Source: JADZFO01 sp964512635
Lineage (GTDB): Bacteria > 4484-113 > JAFGCY01
Length of the DNA: 64,000 nt
Reading direction: 5' to 3'
Assembly: GCA_964512635.1 (NCBI GenBank)
Contig: CAZEJB010000010.1
Coordinates: 1-64,000 of the forward strand
Part shown: positions 16,470 to 25,006 of the stretch, in pieces
Numbering within the stretch: the stretch's first letter is position 1
Layout of the letters: each line of letters begins with the position of its first letter
Translations under genes and position numbers: made by a program
Notes under the pieces: model-generated
Seen by the model: the letters and a program-made list of their open reading frames with translations, nothing else
The model's database searches: none
What the model was told of the DNA's origin: nothing

Positions 16470-18053
16470 CTAGTCGTGATAGGGCGCGTCGGTCTCCACG
16501 TTTGCCCAGCTGAGCACCTGTGGCCGATAGCTCAGATCCTCGCCGCGGCGGGCATAGAGCTGGAAGCGCTGGTTCAGCCTGTAGGTGTCAAAATCCACCG
16601 CATGGCTGAATGTCGCGCTGTCGAGGCTTACTATGAGCTGTTTCCAGCCGTAACTGTCAACTCTATAGAGCTCATAGCCATCGGCCCAGCTCTGCGGGTC
16701 CCAGCTGAAAGTAATGGTCCCGTCCTGGATGCTGTAAGCGGCCCGGAAATCCAGCGCTTCTGGAATCTGCAGATACTCAAACCTGCTCCAGTAATGACCG
16801 CCAGCGCCGCCCAGCATGGGCCGCACACGATACTGCAGGAGCTGCGGCTCCTGCGGGTCGGTAAGCAGTTTCAGGTCGCAGACTGCACTCTGCTGGTAGG
16901 GGCTGACCCGGATCGTATTCCAGGTTGAGGGGAGTCCGCCGCCATAGGGGAAGACACGCTGCTGCACTTCATAACCATCCGCCAGCAGGTGAACGTCCCA
17001 CTTCAGATTTGCCGGCTCGCCGCTCATCTTGATGCCGTCGAGCCGCAGGCCGGTGACCGGTTCGAGGTAGGGCGTGCCGGTGAGCGTCCAGCTCGCTGAG
17101 GCGAGATTGCTCCATGGCCCTGTCAGGTCGTCCCGGACTACCCGCACCCGGTAGTGCCAGGTCTGTCCGGCAGCAGGCTGGTCGACACAGGCATAGTCCC
17201 GCCGGGAAGTATCTACCGGCAGCAAGGCTACTGTGCTCCAGTCTTCATCAGGCGCATCCGCGCTGGCACTGCGCTGCACTTCCGTCTCGATAGTGTAGGC
17301 GGCCGAGGTAGACTTCTGGAAAGTCACATCCACAGTCCAATTCAGTCGGATGCCGGGCTCATTGTTGTATTGCCGGGCGCTGAGCAGGCCGGTCCCATTA
17401 GGTACGCGGGGCAGCGCCTCGACCTCCAGGCTGCGAACGCAGACTTTTGTCTCGCCGAGCGCCAGTACCGCGAATATGAAATCGTCGCGCGTGTATTCAC
17501 CTGGATCGGCATCCACCGATTCAGTCGGGGGAAGATCCAGGAACGCCTCGGTCTGTGTGTTGTCGCGGAAGAAAGGCGCGCTAAGCTCCCAGCGCTGGCT
17601 GTCTCGGTTGGCCCAGGCGAGGCAGACGCCTCCTTCTGCTGCGCCACTGATACTGCCGCGCAGAAGGCTGATGCGCCGCGGTTCATAGGCAAAACAGAGG
17701 TCGGTGACACGGTAGACCGCCCAGGCCTGGGCCGCGTTGCCGTCCGTGCCAATGTAGTAGTCGCCGTCGAGCAGGGTCTGACAGCCCAGCTCAATCGAAC
17801 TCTGGGGCGGATCAACCGTGAAAACCTCTGAAGTGGCAGTTGCGCTCAGCCGGCTGGCCAGGGGCGCTGAGGACTGGACCGCGCCGTCGAGCTCCGAAAG
17901 CGCTGGCAGGGCCTTTGATTGAACGGGTGTTTCTCCCTGTGCCGCCGCAGTATCAGGCCGGGCGTCGGTCGCAGGAGGGGAAGATGCGCAGGCCATGGCC
18001 AGCACAACGATCAGCAGTGCCAGGGCCACAAGTGAAATAGAACGCAATAACAT
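16470..18053 (-). CDS. Exported lipoprotein with fibronectin type III-like domains
   Basis: Started at ATG 18053 (GGAG eight bases upstream) the product has 527 residues and a lipoprotein signal ending in LAMAC. A low-complexity linker follows. The second half shows three repeated beta modules with features of fibronectin type III: NEPGIRLNWTV...TIETEV, LKWDVHLLADGYEVQQ, ITFSWDPQSWADGYELYRV, each starting with a Trp on a strand and ending with a Tyr-containing strand. It is probably a surface or periplasmic binding protein. No enzymatic motif is visible and no neighbour suggests a partner. Confidence 0.7.
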   Translation of the reverse strand: MLLRSISLVALALLIVVLAMACASSPPATDARPDTAAAQGETPVQSKALPALSELDGAVQSSAPLASRLSATATSEVFTVDPPQSSIELGCQTLLDGDYYIGTDGNAAQAWAVYRVTDLCFAYEPRRISLLRGSISGAAEGGVCLAWANRDSQRWELSAPFFRDNTQTEAFLDLPPTESVDADPGEYTRDDFIFAVLALGETKVCVRSLEVEALPRVPNGTGLLSARQYNNEPGIRLNWTVDVTFQKSTSAAYTIETEVQRSASADAPDEDWSTVALLPVDTSRRDYACVDQPAAGQTWHYRVRVVRDDLTGPWSNLASASWTLTGTPYLEPVTGLRLDGIKMSGEPANLKWDVHLLADGYEVQQRVFPYGGGLPSTWNTIRVSPYQQSAVCDLKLLTDPQEPQLLQYRVRPMLGGAGGHYWSRFEYLQIPEALDFRAAYSIQDGTITFSWDPQSWADGYELYRVDSYGWKQLIVSLDSATFSHAVDFDTYRLNQRFQLYARRGEDLSYRPQVLSWANVETDAPYHD

Positions 18054-18106
18054 CCAGCCGTCTCCAGGCAACTCCGTTGCCGAGGAGATTGTACCGCCGA
18101 TTCAGG

Positions 18107-18150
18107 TAAACAAAGGCGGGGCCCTGGTGAACTTCACCGGGCCCCGCCTT
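18107..18150 (-). terminator. Large hairpin, likely terminator
   Basis: AAGGCGGGGCCC (18113-18124) pairs with GGGCCCCGCCTT (18139-18150), and GGTGAA pairs with TTCACC inside it after a one-base bulge. On the minus strand the stem is followed by TTTGTTTAC. It would end transcripts from the haem-oxygenase-like gene before the lipoprotein gene. Confidence 0.6.
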
Positions 18151-18234
18151 ATTGGATCCGCTAGTTTTAAGCACCGGGCACCGCCCGGACTAAGTGATCT
18201 TCCGGCTCAGGCAGGCCTTCGCCGGTCTATCCAG

Positions 18235-18405
18235 GCCGGGCAAGCCCGGCAGGACCTCTTAACTGGGTATCAACCCCGCGCTGAGAGTGCGCTTTTGCAG
18301 GGTTCAGGCCTGCCTGAACCACACAAGAGGCCGGGGACAAGCCCCGGCGCTACAAGAAGGTGCAGTGGCCTGCGCCCTGTACAGGACACCGGTTACAAAC
18401 CGGTG
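18235..18405. repeat. Cluster of short GC-rich hairpins
   Basis: Several palindromes follow each other: GCCGGG-CAAG-type at 18235-18250, GGTTCAGG-CCTG-CCTGAACC at 18301-18320, GGCCGGGG-ACAA-GCCCCGGCGCTAC at 18329-18353 and CACCGGTT-ACA-AACCGGTG at 18387-18405. The third ends in CGCTAC like the GGGC...CCCCTAC family seen elsewhere. The last one ends about ten bases from the stop codon of the next minus-strand gene. No gene is visible in 18054-18414. Confidence 0.75.
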
Positions 18406-18414
18406 CCACCGGTA

Positions 18415-19263
18415 CTAGGCCGCGGCAGCGCTCAGACGGCCGGCATTCATCTCGTCCTCATAGAGGCCGTCCCAGAAAGCCTGGACGCCGTTAAGCATCT
18501 CGACACCGGCCTTCATGAAGACATCCTCGTTGAAGTCTTCGCTGTCGAAGCACTCGCGCAGCTCGTCCCAGACGTGCTCCTTGTGCTGGCCCTCGATCTT
18601 GTCGTGGAAGGTGAAGAAGGCAAGCTGCAGGTTCGGCATCTTCTCAGCCTTGAAGCGCTCGAGGCCGACAATCAGGTCCTGCCAGAAGCCGGCGGCGGCC
18701 CAGTTCTCGACGGCGAAGCCAGCGCCCTGGCCGATGTTGTAGTCCTCGGCGCCATAGAGGCGGTCGAGCTCATCGGCGAAGAAGACGGTGCTCTTCGTGC
18801 CGTGGCGGCGCTTGCCCATGTCGTTGAAACCGAGGCCGAAGTTCTCGCCGATCTTGAGCAGCCAGACGAAGTGCGCCGCCATGTTGCGATAGGTGCCGCC
18901 ATCAACCGTGCCCTCGGTGGACACCAGATCCGGGTCGGTGGCGTTGGCCGCGGCCAGGTTGGCCTCCTCGGCGCTGCGGCCCTCGTCGCTCTTCTTTTTG
19001 CGATAGATGACGCCCAGTTCGTTCATCAGGATCTCTTTGCTTTCGAAGTAGCCTTCGAGGCTGTCGGCGTTGATCATCTTCTTCAGCGCCGCGATCAGGA
19101 ACAGGTGGCTGAAGACGGAAAACTGGGTAACCATGTGCTTGACGCTCTCGACCGGCAGGTCGGCATCGCGGAACCACTTGCAGTACTTGTTGTCCACGAC
19201 GACCGGGTGGCCGAGAAACTCCTTCTCGATGCGGCCCTTAAAGGCCTCGAAATCGCGCGCCAT
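18415..19263 (-). CDS. Haem-oxygenase-fold iron-containing redox enzyme family protein
   Basis: The 282-residue product fits the Haem_oxygenas_2 / CADD-PqqC-like group: an all-helical protein with a metal site made from Glu and His residues on several helices. Candidate ligands are in MAAHFVWLLKIGENFG and in FFTFHDKIEGQHKEHVWDEL, which has the family's spaced His/Asp/His pattern. Members catalyse oxygen-dependent reactions such as folate-related synthesis or fatty acid decarboxylation, so the substrate cannot be named. AAGGAG lies before ATG 19263, and a TACAAT about 90 nt further up may be the -10 box. The neighbouring genes give no pathway clue. Confidence 0.75.
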   Translation of the reverse strand: MARDFEAFKGRIEKEFLGHPVVVDNKYCKWFRDADLPVESVKHMVTQFSVFSHLFLIAALKKMINADSLEGYFESKEILMNELGVIYRKKKSDEGRSAEEANLAAANATDPDLVSTEGTVDGGTYRNMAAHFVWLLKIGENFGLGFNDMGKRRHGTKSTVFFADELDRLYGAEDYNIGQGAGFAVENWAAAGFWQDLIVGLERFKAEKMPNLQLAFFTFHDKIEGQHKEHVWDELRECFDSEDFNEDVFMKAGVEMLNGVQAFWDGLYEDEMNAGRLSAAAA

Positions 19264-19516
19264 AATGCCTTCTCCTTAGCTTCAGGTGATCTTGCGTTAT
19301 TACTTTTGGGCGCAGCCCAGCACTGATTAAGTACCAGCGGGCGCTCCCGGTTAATCTCAATTGTACGGTGCGCAGGGCCGCTTGGCAAGCACAAAGCGCC
19401 GTGCAGCCCTGATTTCATGCCGAAGCGCGGGTATGATTCGCGGACAGGATTTGTCTCAATAGTTGAGACTGGCCACCTGATCTGCAGCGTGCCTGTCCAG
19501 CAGCGCGCCTGGCCTG

Positions 19517-19993
19517 CTAGTCGGCCAGACCCTCGCGGACGGCCCGGCGCCAGACCACGAAGTCCGTGCTTGGCGGGGAGCCGCCCTGTTCCCGGATGCG
19601 CGAGGCGAGCTGGCCGCGGTGGTACTGGCTGTGGAGCATGGAGTGGGTGATGATGTCGCCCATGGTCTGCATGCCGCTCTTGCCGTCAGCCATGGTGTAA
19701 GTCACCTCGCGCCCCAGATCGTCATCTTCAAGCGCAGCCAGCAGGTTCGACCAGAGCTCATCAAGCAGGTCCAGCAGCTTGGCCGAATCGTCAAGGCTCA
19801 GCTCGGGCCAGGTGCTGGCCATGGCGTCGTCATTGGCATTGATGCGCCCAAGCCACATCCGCTTGGAGCCGCAGAGGTGGGCAAACAGGCCGGTGACCCG
19901 GCTGTCCGGGGCGTCAAGAGCGCGGATCGCGCCCAGCATCTGGCGGTTGGCCCAGCGGTCGTAATCGAACATCCGGCGCAGCAGCTCAAGCAT
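19517..19993 (-). CDS. DinB family (DinB/YfiT-like) protein
   Basis: The 158-residue product is a four-helix DinB-fold protein. The triad of metal-binding His residues is readable: FAHLCGSKRMW for the first and HSMLHSQYHRGQ for the pair. RMFDYDRWANRQML is the usual N-terminal signature. Members include thiol-dependent S-transferases and stress-induced proteins, with varied substrates. ATG 19993 is preceded at 6 nt by TAACCT and no ribosome site, so it may be leaderless. It is divergent from lon. Confidence 0.85.
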   Translation of the reverse strand: MLELLRRMFDYDRWANRQMLGAIRALDAPDSRVTGLFAHLCGSKRMWLGRINANDDAMASTWPELSLDDSAKLLDLLDELWSNLLAALEDDDLGREVTYTMADGKSGMQTMGDIITHSMLHSQYHRGQLASRIREQGGSPPSTDFVVWRRAVREGLAD

Positions 19994-20123
19994 GAAATTA
20001 GGTTAACACAGTACCGGCTCAACCTTGGTCCTTCACAGTCCGATGAAATACAGTTGGGCGGGGTATCAATAGCAGCCTGCGACAAGCAGGCAATGCTATA
20101 CTCGCAAACCGGAACAGGAGTTT

Positions 20124-22940
20124 ATGGCTGATTACGAACAGGGGCAGGGTGGAAACCCGGGTATCCCCCCCGAGGGGGGCGATTTCCCGCGCGAGCTGCC
20201 GATCCTGCCGCTTAAAAATGTAGTGGTCTTCCCCAGTGTGGTGCTGCCGATCCACGTCAACCGTGAGAAGAGCATCGCCGCGATCGAGGCCGTGCTCAGC
20301 GGGCAGCGCATCATGGGCCTGCTCAGCCAGCGCGATGAGGACGAGGAAGACCCGGATTATGACGACCTTTACGAGGTCGGCACCATAGGGCTGATCCTGC
20401 GCGTGCTGAAGCTGCCGGAAGGCGGCGCGCGCATCCTGATCCAGGGCCTGAGCCGCTATAAGGTGACTAAGTGGCTGGCCAAGGACCCCTTCTTCCGTGC
20501 CCAGGTTGAGGCTCTGCCCGAGATGGAGACCGATTCCATCCAGGCCCAGGCACTGATGCGCGCGGTCAACGAGCAGTTCAAGCAGTATGTGAACCTGGGC
20601 AAAAGCCTGCCCTCAGAGATCCTGGTCGCCGCCAACAATATCAAGGAGCCCGGCAAGCTGGCCGACCTGGTGGCGGCGAATGTCTCCATTGGCGACGACA
20701 TGCGCCAGGAGATCCTTGAGGTTATCGACCCCCTGCGTCGCCTGGAGCGGATCAATCAGATCGTCCAGAGCGAGATCGAGCTGCTCAACATGAGCAACAA
20801 GATCCAGAGCCAGGTGCAGGAAGAAGTGGGGCGCAACCAGCGCGAGTACTTCCTGCGCGAGCAGATGAAGGCGATCCAGAAGGAGCTGGGCGAGAGCGAC
20901 CCCAAGGAGCAGGAGCAGGGCGAATACCGCAAGAAGATCGACGCGGCTAACATGCCCGAAGAGGCCCTCAAGAAGGCCAATGACGAACTGCAGCGCCTGG
21001 AGCGCATGCACCCGGAGAGCGCCGAGGCCGGCGTGATCCGGACCTACCTCGACACGCTTTGCGCCCTGCCCTGGAGCGTCGGCTCCGACGACGCGGTTTC
21101 AATCACCACGGCCCGGGCGATCCTTGACGACGACCACTATGGCCTCGACGAGATCAAGCAGCGCCTGCTGGAGTTCCTTGGCGTCCATAAGCTGAAGGAC
21201 TCCGTGCGCGGGCCGATCCTGTGCCTGGTCGGGCCGCCGGGCGTGGGCAAGACCAGCCTTGGGCGCAGTGTGGCCCAGGCGATGGGCCGCAAGTTCGTGC
21301 GCATGAGCCTCGGCGGCGTTCGCGACGAGGCCGAGATTCGCGGCCACCGCCGGACCTATGTGGGCTCAATGCCCGGGCGGATCATCCAGAGCATCAAGAG
21401 CGCCGGGACCAATAACCCGGTGATCATGCTGGACGAGATCGACAAGCTGGGCCATGACTTCCGGGGCGACCCCAGCAGCGCGCTGCTGGAGGCCCTCGAC
21501 CCGGAGCAGAACTACGCCTTCAGCGACCACTATCTTGAGGTGCCCTTCGACCTCAGCCGCGTGCTGTTCATCGCGACCAGCAACATCCTCGACACCATAC
21601 CTGCACCGCTGCGCGACCGCATGGAAGTGATCCGTCTGGCCGGTTATACCGAGCTGGAGAAGATCCGCATCGTGCAGAAGTTCATCCTGCCCAAGCAGCT
21701 TGAGAATCACGGCCTGAAGGCCGACGCGCTGAAGATCAGCCCGCAGATGCTGCGCGAGCTGACCTTGAAATATACCCGCGAGGCGGGCCTGCGCAACTGC
21801 GAGCGCGAGGTGGCCAAGATCTGCCGCAAGGTCGCGCTGCAGGTGGCCGAAGGCAAGATCAAGAAGGTCAACATCACCACCGCGGCCCAGCTGGCCGAGT
21901 ATCTCGGCACGCCGCGCTTCAGCTTCGAGGAAGCCCGGCGCAAGGACCAGGTGGGCGTCGTGACCGGCCTGGTCTGGACCAGCGCCGGCGGCGACACCCA
22001 GGTGATTGAGGCCGCCTTCATGCAGGGCAAGGGCCAGCTGATCCTGACCGGCCAGCTTGGCGAGGTGATGCAGGAGTCCTGCCGCGCGGCCATGACTTAT
22101 TGCCGCAGCAACGCGGCCCTGCTCGGCATCGACCCGGAGCTGTTCAACACGCGGGATGTGCACCTGCACTTCCCGGCCGGCGCGATCCCCAAGGATGGCC
22201 CCAGCGCGGGCATTACCATCGCGGTGGCGCTGATCTCGCTGTTCACCGGCGAGAAGGTGAATGCCAAGGTGGCGATGACCGGCGAGATCAGCCTCAAGGG
22301 CCGCGTGCTGGCGATTGGCGGTCTGAAGGAGAAGATGCTGGGCGCCAAGCGCAGCGGCATCTTCAAGCTGCTGGTCCCGGCGAGCAACCGCAAGGATCTG
22401 GCCGATATCCCGGAAGAGATCAAGGAAGGCATGGAGGTCAACTACGTCGAGACGATCGACGAAGTGCTGCCGCATGTCTTTCGTTCAGTAGCCCTGCGGC
22501 GCGCCGCCGAGGAGGCTGCCAGGGCCAAGGAAGCCGCGGACTCGACGCCGGATGCGGCGGCGAAGAAGGCTGCACGCTCGACGCCCGGGCCGGCGGCCAA
22601 AACTGCAGCCAAGACTGCAGCCAAGACTGCAACCAAGACTACTGGCAAGACTGCAGCGAAGCCGGCCGCCAAGACCTCCGCCCGGCCTGCGGCCAAAACT
22701 GCTGCCAAACCCGCGGCGAAAACCGGCACAAACGGCAAGCCACCGCGCGGATCTGGCGGCAGCGGCGGGGGCAAGGTACAATCTGGGTCGCCGGAGTCCA
22801 GGCGCGGCGGGGTAGCCGCCCGCAGCCAGACCCGCCCGGGCAAGCCGGGCAGCTCAAATGGAAAGGCCTCTGGCGATGCACCGGCGGCTTCAAGCCGTAA
22901 CGGGGCAAGGCCCGCGACGCCGCCGCGCCGGGGCCGCTGA
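20124..22940 (+). CDS. lon: ATP-dependent protease Lon with a long basic C-terminal tail
   Basis: Lon degrades misfolded and regulatory proteins in the cytoplasm. The order is complete: N-terminal LON substrate domain (LPILPLKNVVVFPSVVLPI), coiled coil, AAA+ domain with Walker A GPPGVGKT (370-377) and Walker B VIMLDEIDK, and protease domain with the Ser/Lys dyad S694 (KDGPSAG) and K737 (GGLKEK). The normal protein ends near residue 790. Here about 145 more residues follow, rich in Ala, Lys, Thr and Pro in histone-H1-like AAKTAAKTATKT repeats and then Gly/Ser/Arg-rich sequence. GGAG precedes ATG 20124 closely (three bases), and TATACT at 20097-20102 may be the -10 box. Confidence 0.96.
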   Translation: MADYEQGQGGNPGIPPEGGDFPRELPILPLKNVVVFPSVVLPIHVNREKSIAAIEAVLSGQRIMGLLSQRDEDEEDPDYDDLYEVGTIGLILRVLKLPEGGARILIQGLSRYKVTKWLAKDPFFRAQVEALPEMETDSIQAQALMRAVNEQFKQYVNLGKSLPSEILVAANNIKEPGKLADLVAANVSIGDDMRQEILEVIDPLRRLERINQIVQSEIELLNMSNKIQSQVQEEVGRNQREYFLREQMKAIQKELGESDPKEQEQGEYRKKIDAANMPEEALKKANDELQRLERMHPESAEAGVIRTYLDTLCALPWSVGSDDAVSITTARAILDDDHYGLDEIKQRLLEFLGVHKLKDSVRGPILCLVGPPGVGKTSLGRSVAQAMGRKFVRMSLGGVRDEAEIRGHRRTYVGSMPGRIIQSIKSAGTNNPVIMLDEIDKLGHDFRGDPSSALLEALDPEQNYAFSDHYLEVPFDLSRVLFIATSNILDTIPAPLRDRMEVIRLAGYTELEKIRIVQKFILPKQLENHGLKADALKISPQMLRELTLKYTREAGLRNCEREVAKICRKVALQVAEGKIKKVNITTAAQLAEYLGTPRFSFEEARRKDQVGVVTGLVWTSAGGDTQVIEAAFMQGKGQLILTGQLGEVMQESCRAAMTYCRSNAALLGIDPELFNTRDVHLHFPAGAIPKDGPSAGITIAVALISLFTGEKVNAKVAMTGEISLKGRVLAIGGLKEKMLGAKRSGIFKLLVPASNRKDLADIPEEIKEGMEVNYVETIDEVLPHVFRSVALRRAAEEAARAKEAADSTPDAAAKKAARSTPGPAAKTAAKTAAKTATKTTGKTAAKPAAKTSARPAAKTAAKPAAKTGTNGKPPRGSGGSGGGKVQSGSPESRRGGVAARSQTRPGKPGSSNGKASGDAPAASSRNGARPATPPRRGR

Positions 22941-23063
22941 CCCTCGCCCGCCGATCTGAAGCGCAGCTGAACTGTGGTTGCGCCTGAAGCAGAACGGCGG
23001 CCGGCGGCAGATTTAGCGTTGGATTTGTGGCGCCAAGCGCCGATCCCAGCCTGGAGATAACCC

Positions 23064-24689
23064 GTGGTTGATAACACTGATGCCGGCGCGCCGGCCAAGG
23101 GCCGCCGCCGCAAGGCGGACAGCGAGGCGCCGATAGCGGCCGCCCCGGCCGCCGAAGCCAAGCCCGTTCGCAGCCGCCGCAAGACCGCGGATGCCGCGCC
23201 CGAGGCCGCGCCCGCAGCTGCCGCCGAGACCAAGCCGCGCACCCGCCGCAAGAGCAGCGATGCGCCAGCGGCGGAAGCCGCACCGGCCACCGCGCCAGTG
23301 TCTGCGCCGGAGCGTCCGGCAGCCGAGCGCCCGGCGCCACGCGGCGACCGTTCCGGCTTCGCCGAGCAGCAGGGCCCGCCCCGCGGCGATAACTTTGACC
23401 CGAACGACCCAAACCGCAAGCGCCGCCGGCGTGGCGGCCGCGGCCGCAAGCGCAGTGAAGGCGATGCGCCTCCCGGCGCCCCGGCGCCCCGCGATCAGCA
23501 GCCGCGTGAGTATCAGCCCCGTGAGTATCAGCCCCGGGAACAGCAGCCGCGGGATTATCAGCAGCCGCGCCAGGGCCAGGGTCCCGGCCGCGGCCGCAAT
23601 GACCAGCGCGGCGGCCGCAATGACGGACGTGGACCCGGCGGCCCCGGTGGCCTGCGTGACCCCCGCGCTCCGCGCGGTGACCAGCGTGGCCGTCCCGATC
23701 AGCGTGGCGGGCGCAGCGACGGTCCTCGCGGGGGCGGCGACTACCGCGGCAGAGATGGTGGTGGAGACTATCGTGGCCGGGACGGTGGCGGCGCGGGCCG
23801 TGGGCGTCCGGCCGGCGGCGGTGCGCCCCTCGAGCGCAGCGTGCCCAAGGGCCAGCTGCCCGCCGAGCTGATCTATGGCATCAACGCGGTCTCGGTGGCG
23901 ATCGAGACCGGCCAGCTCAAGGTGCTGTACTACGACAACGGTTACAACAACGAGCGCGTGAAGCAGATCCACGCCCATGCGCTGGACGCCAACATCACCG
24001 TGCTGCCGCTGGCGCGCCAGGGCTGGAGCCGCGCGCTGTCCGGCGAGCAGCACCAGGGCGTGGCCGGCATGCTGTATCCGCAGACCAGCCACTTCCTTGA
24101 GGAGATTGTTGCCAATGCCGGCGATGACTCCTGCATCCTCGTGCTCGACCGCGTCCAGGACCCCCAGAACCTCGGCGCGATCCTGCGCACCTCCGGCGCG
24201 GCCGGTGTGGATGCGGTGGTGCTGCCCAAGGCTGGCGGCTGCCCGGTGACGCCCGCGGTGCACCGCGCGGCGGCGGGAGTCAGCCTGCTAAACCGCATCG
24301 TCGAGGATGAGAACATCGCCCGCGCCCTGGACTTCCTGAAGGACAACGGCTACTGGGTCATCGGCTGCGACAGTGAAGAGGGCGAGGACGCCACGACCTT
24401 CGAGTTCCCTGAGAAGCGCGTGATCGTGATGGGCAACGAGGCCGAGGGCATGCGCCGCCTGGTCAAGGAGCACTGCGACTATCTGGTGCGGATCCCGATG
24501 CCCGGCCCGCGCTGGCTGGCGGCGCAGCACAGCGACAGCTCGACAGCGATGGTCGAGTCGCTGAATGTGTCGGTGGCTACTGCGATCATTCTCTACCTGT
24601 CGATGAGCGATCTGGCCCGCGCGGCGCATGAGGCCAGCGGCGATGATGGCGATGAGGGCGGCGAAGTCGAGCCGACAGAAGAAGGCTAG
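23064..24689 (+). CDS. rlmB: SpoU/TrmH-family rRNA 2'-O-methyltransferase (RlmB-like) with a long RGG-rich N-terminus
   Basis: The C-terminal ~275 residues form a SpoU methyltransferase: a substrate-binding part (ELIYGINAVSVAIE), then LDRVQDPQNLGAILRTSGAAGVDAVV, VIVMGNEAEGMRR and ESLNVSVATAIILY, the motifs that form the knotted S-adenosylmethionine site. RlmB methylates the 2'-OH of a conserved G in 23S rRNA. The first ~260 residues are not part of the family: an Ala/Lys/Arg region, RKRRRRGGRGRKR, REYQP-type repeats and RGG/GRDGGGDYRGRD repeats, suited to RNA binding. The start is GTG 23064 with GGAG eight bases before. It follows lon by 123 nt in the same direction. Confidence 0.9.
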   Translation: MVDNTDAGAPAKGRRRKADSEAPIAAAPAAEAKPVRSRRKTADAAPEAAPAAAAETKPRTRRKSSDAPAAEAAPATAPVSAPERPAAERPAPRGDRSGFAEQQGPPRGDNFDPNDPNRKRRRRGGRGRKRSEGDAPPGAPAPRDQQPREYQPREYQPREQQPRDYQQPRQGQGPGRGRNDQRGGRNDGRGPGGPGGLRDPRAPRGDQRGRPDQRGGRSDGPRGGGDYRGRDGGGDYRGRDGGGAGRGRPAGGGAPLERSVPKGQLPAELIYGINAVSVAIETGQLKVLYYDNGYNNERVKQIHAHALDANITVLPLARQGWSRALSGEQHQGVAGMLYPQTSHFLEEIVANAGDDSCILVLDRVQDPQNLGAILRTSGAAGVDAVVLPKAGGCPVTPAVHRAAAGVSLLNRIVEDENIARALDFLKDNGYWVIGCDSEEGEDATTFEFPEKRVIVMGNEAEGMRRLVKEHCDYLVRIPMPGPRWLAAQHSDSSTAMVESLNVSVATAIILYLSMSDLARAAHEASGDDGDEGGEVEPTEEG

Positions 24690-24690
24690 T

Positions 24691-24922
24691 CGGAGCGCGG
24701 ACGATCCGTCCGCGGCCCAAATGGCTAATGGCTAATGGCTGATAACGGATGGTGATGTAGTGGCGCACTGCGTGCGCCTTGGCGAAAGCCGTGAGCTGCA
24801 CCGGCGACAGAAGATTTCGAATTCGTGCTGAAGCTGGGGGAGTCGCGGAGCGCTTGCGATTCAATGATGGGCGGCGACTGTGCGCCGCCCCTACGGCACG
24901 CGGACGGATCGTCCGCGCTCCG
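24691..24922. repeat. Pair of identical 24-bp inverted repeats flanking repeat DNA
   Basis: The 24-bp sequence at 24691-24714 (starting CGGAGCGCGGACGATCCG) is repeated exactly but inverted at 24899-24922. Each copy is itself partly palindromic (GCGGACGATCCGTCCGC). The left copy starts one base after the rlmB stop codon. Confidence 0.92.
24721..24741 (+). repeat. Heptanucleotide tandem repeat (ATGGCTA)x3
   Basis: ATGGCTA, ATGGCTA, ATGGCTG follow without gaps. It is the second of three heptamer arrays in the window and lies in the rlmB/TPR-gene spacer. Confidence 0.85.
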
Positions 24923-25006
24923 GGCGGACCATGCTCCGCCCCTGCACAGCGCTGCGGGCCGAGGCAATGCTCGGCCCCTACGGGCGGGTCTTCGACCCGC
25001 CCCTAC
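24869..25006. repeat. Array of GGGC...CCCCTAC palindromes
   Basis: Four hairpins of one type stand here: 24869-24894 (GGGCGGCG...CGCCGCCCCTAC), 24922-24945 (GGGCGGA...TCCGCCCCTGC), 24956-24981 (GGGCCGAG...CTCGGCCCCTAC) and 24982-25006 (GGGCGGGTC...GACCCGCCCCTAC). The stem sequence differs but the outer GGGC and CCCCTAC are kept. The CTA of the last unit (25003-25005) is the TAG stop codon of the minus-strand gene. No gene is visible in 24690-25002. Confidence 0.9.

Noticed and set aside
24869..25006. A CRISPR array
   Set aside because: The units are self-complementary, differ in stem sequence, touch each other and have no unique spacers of constant length.
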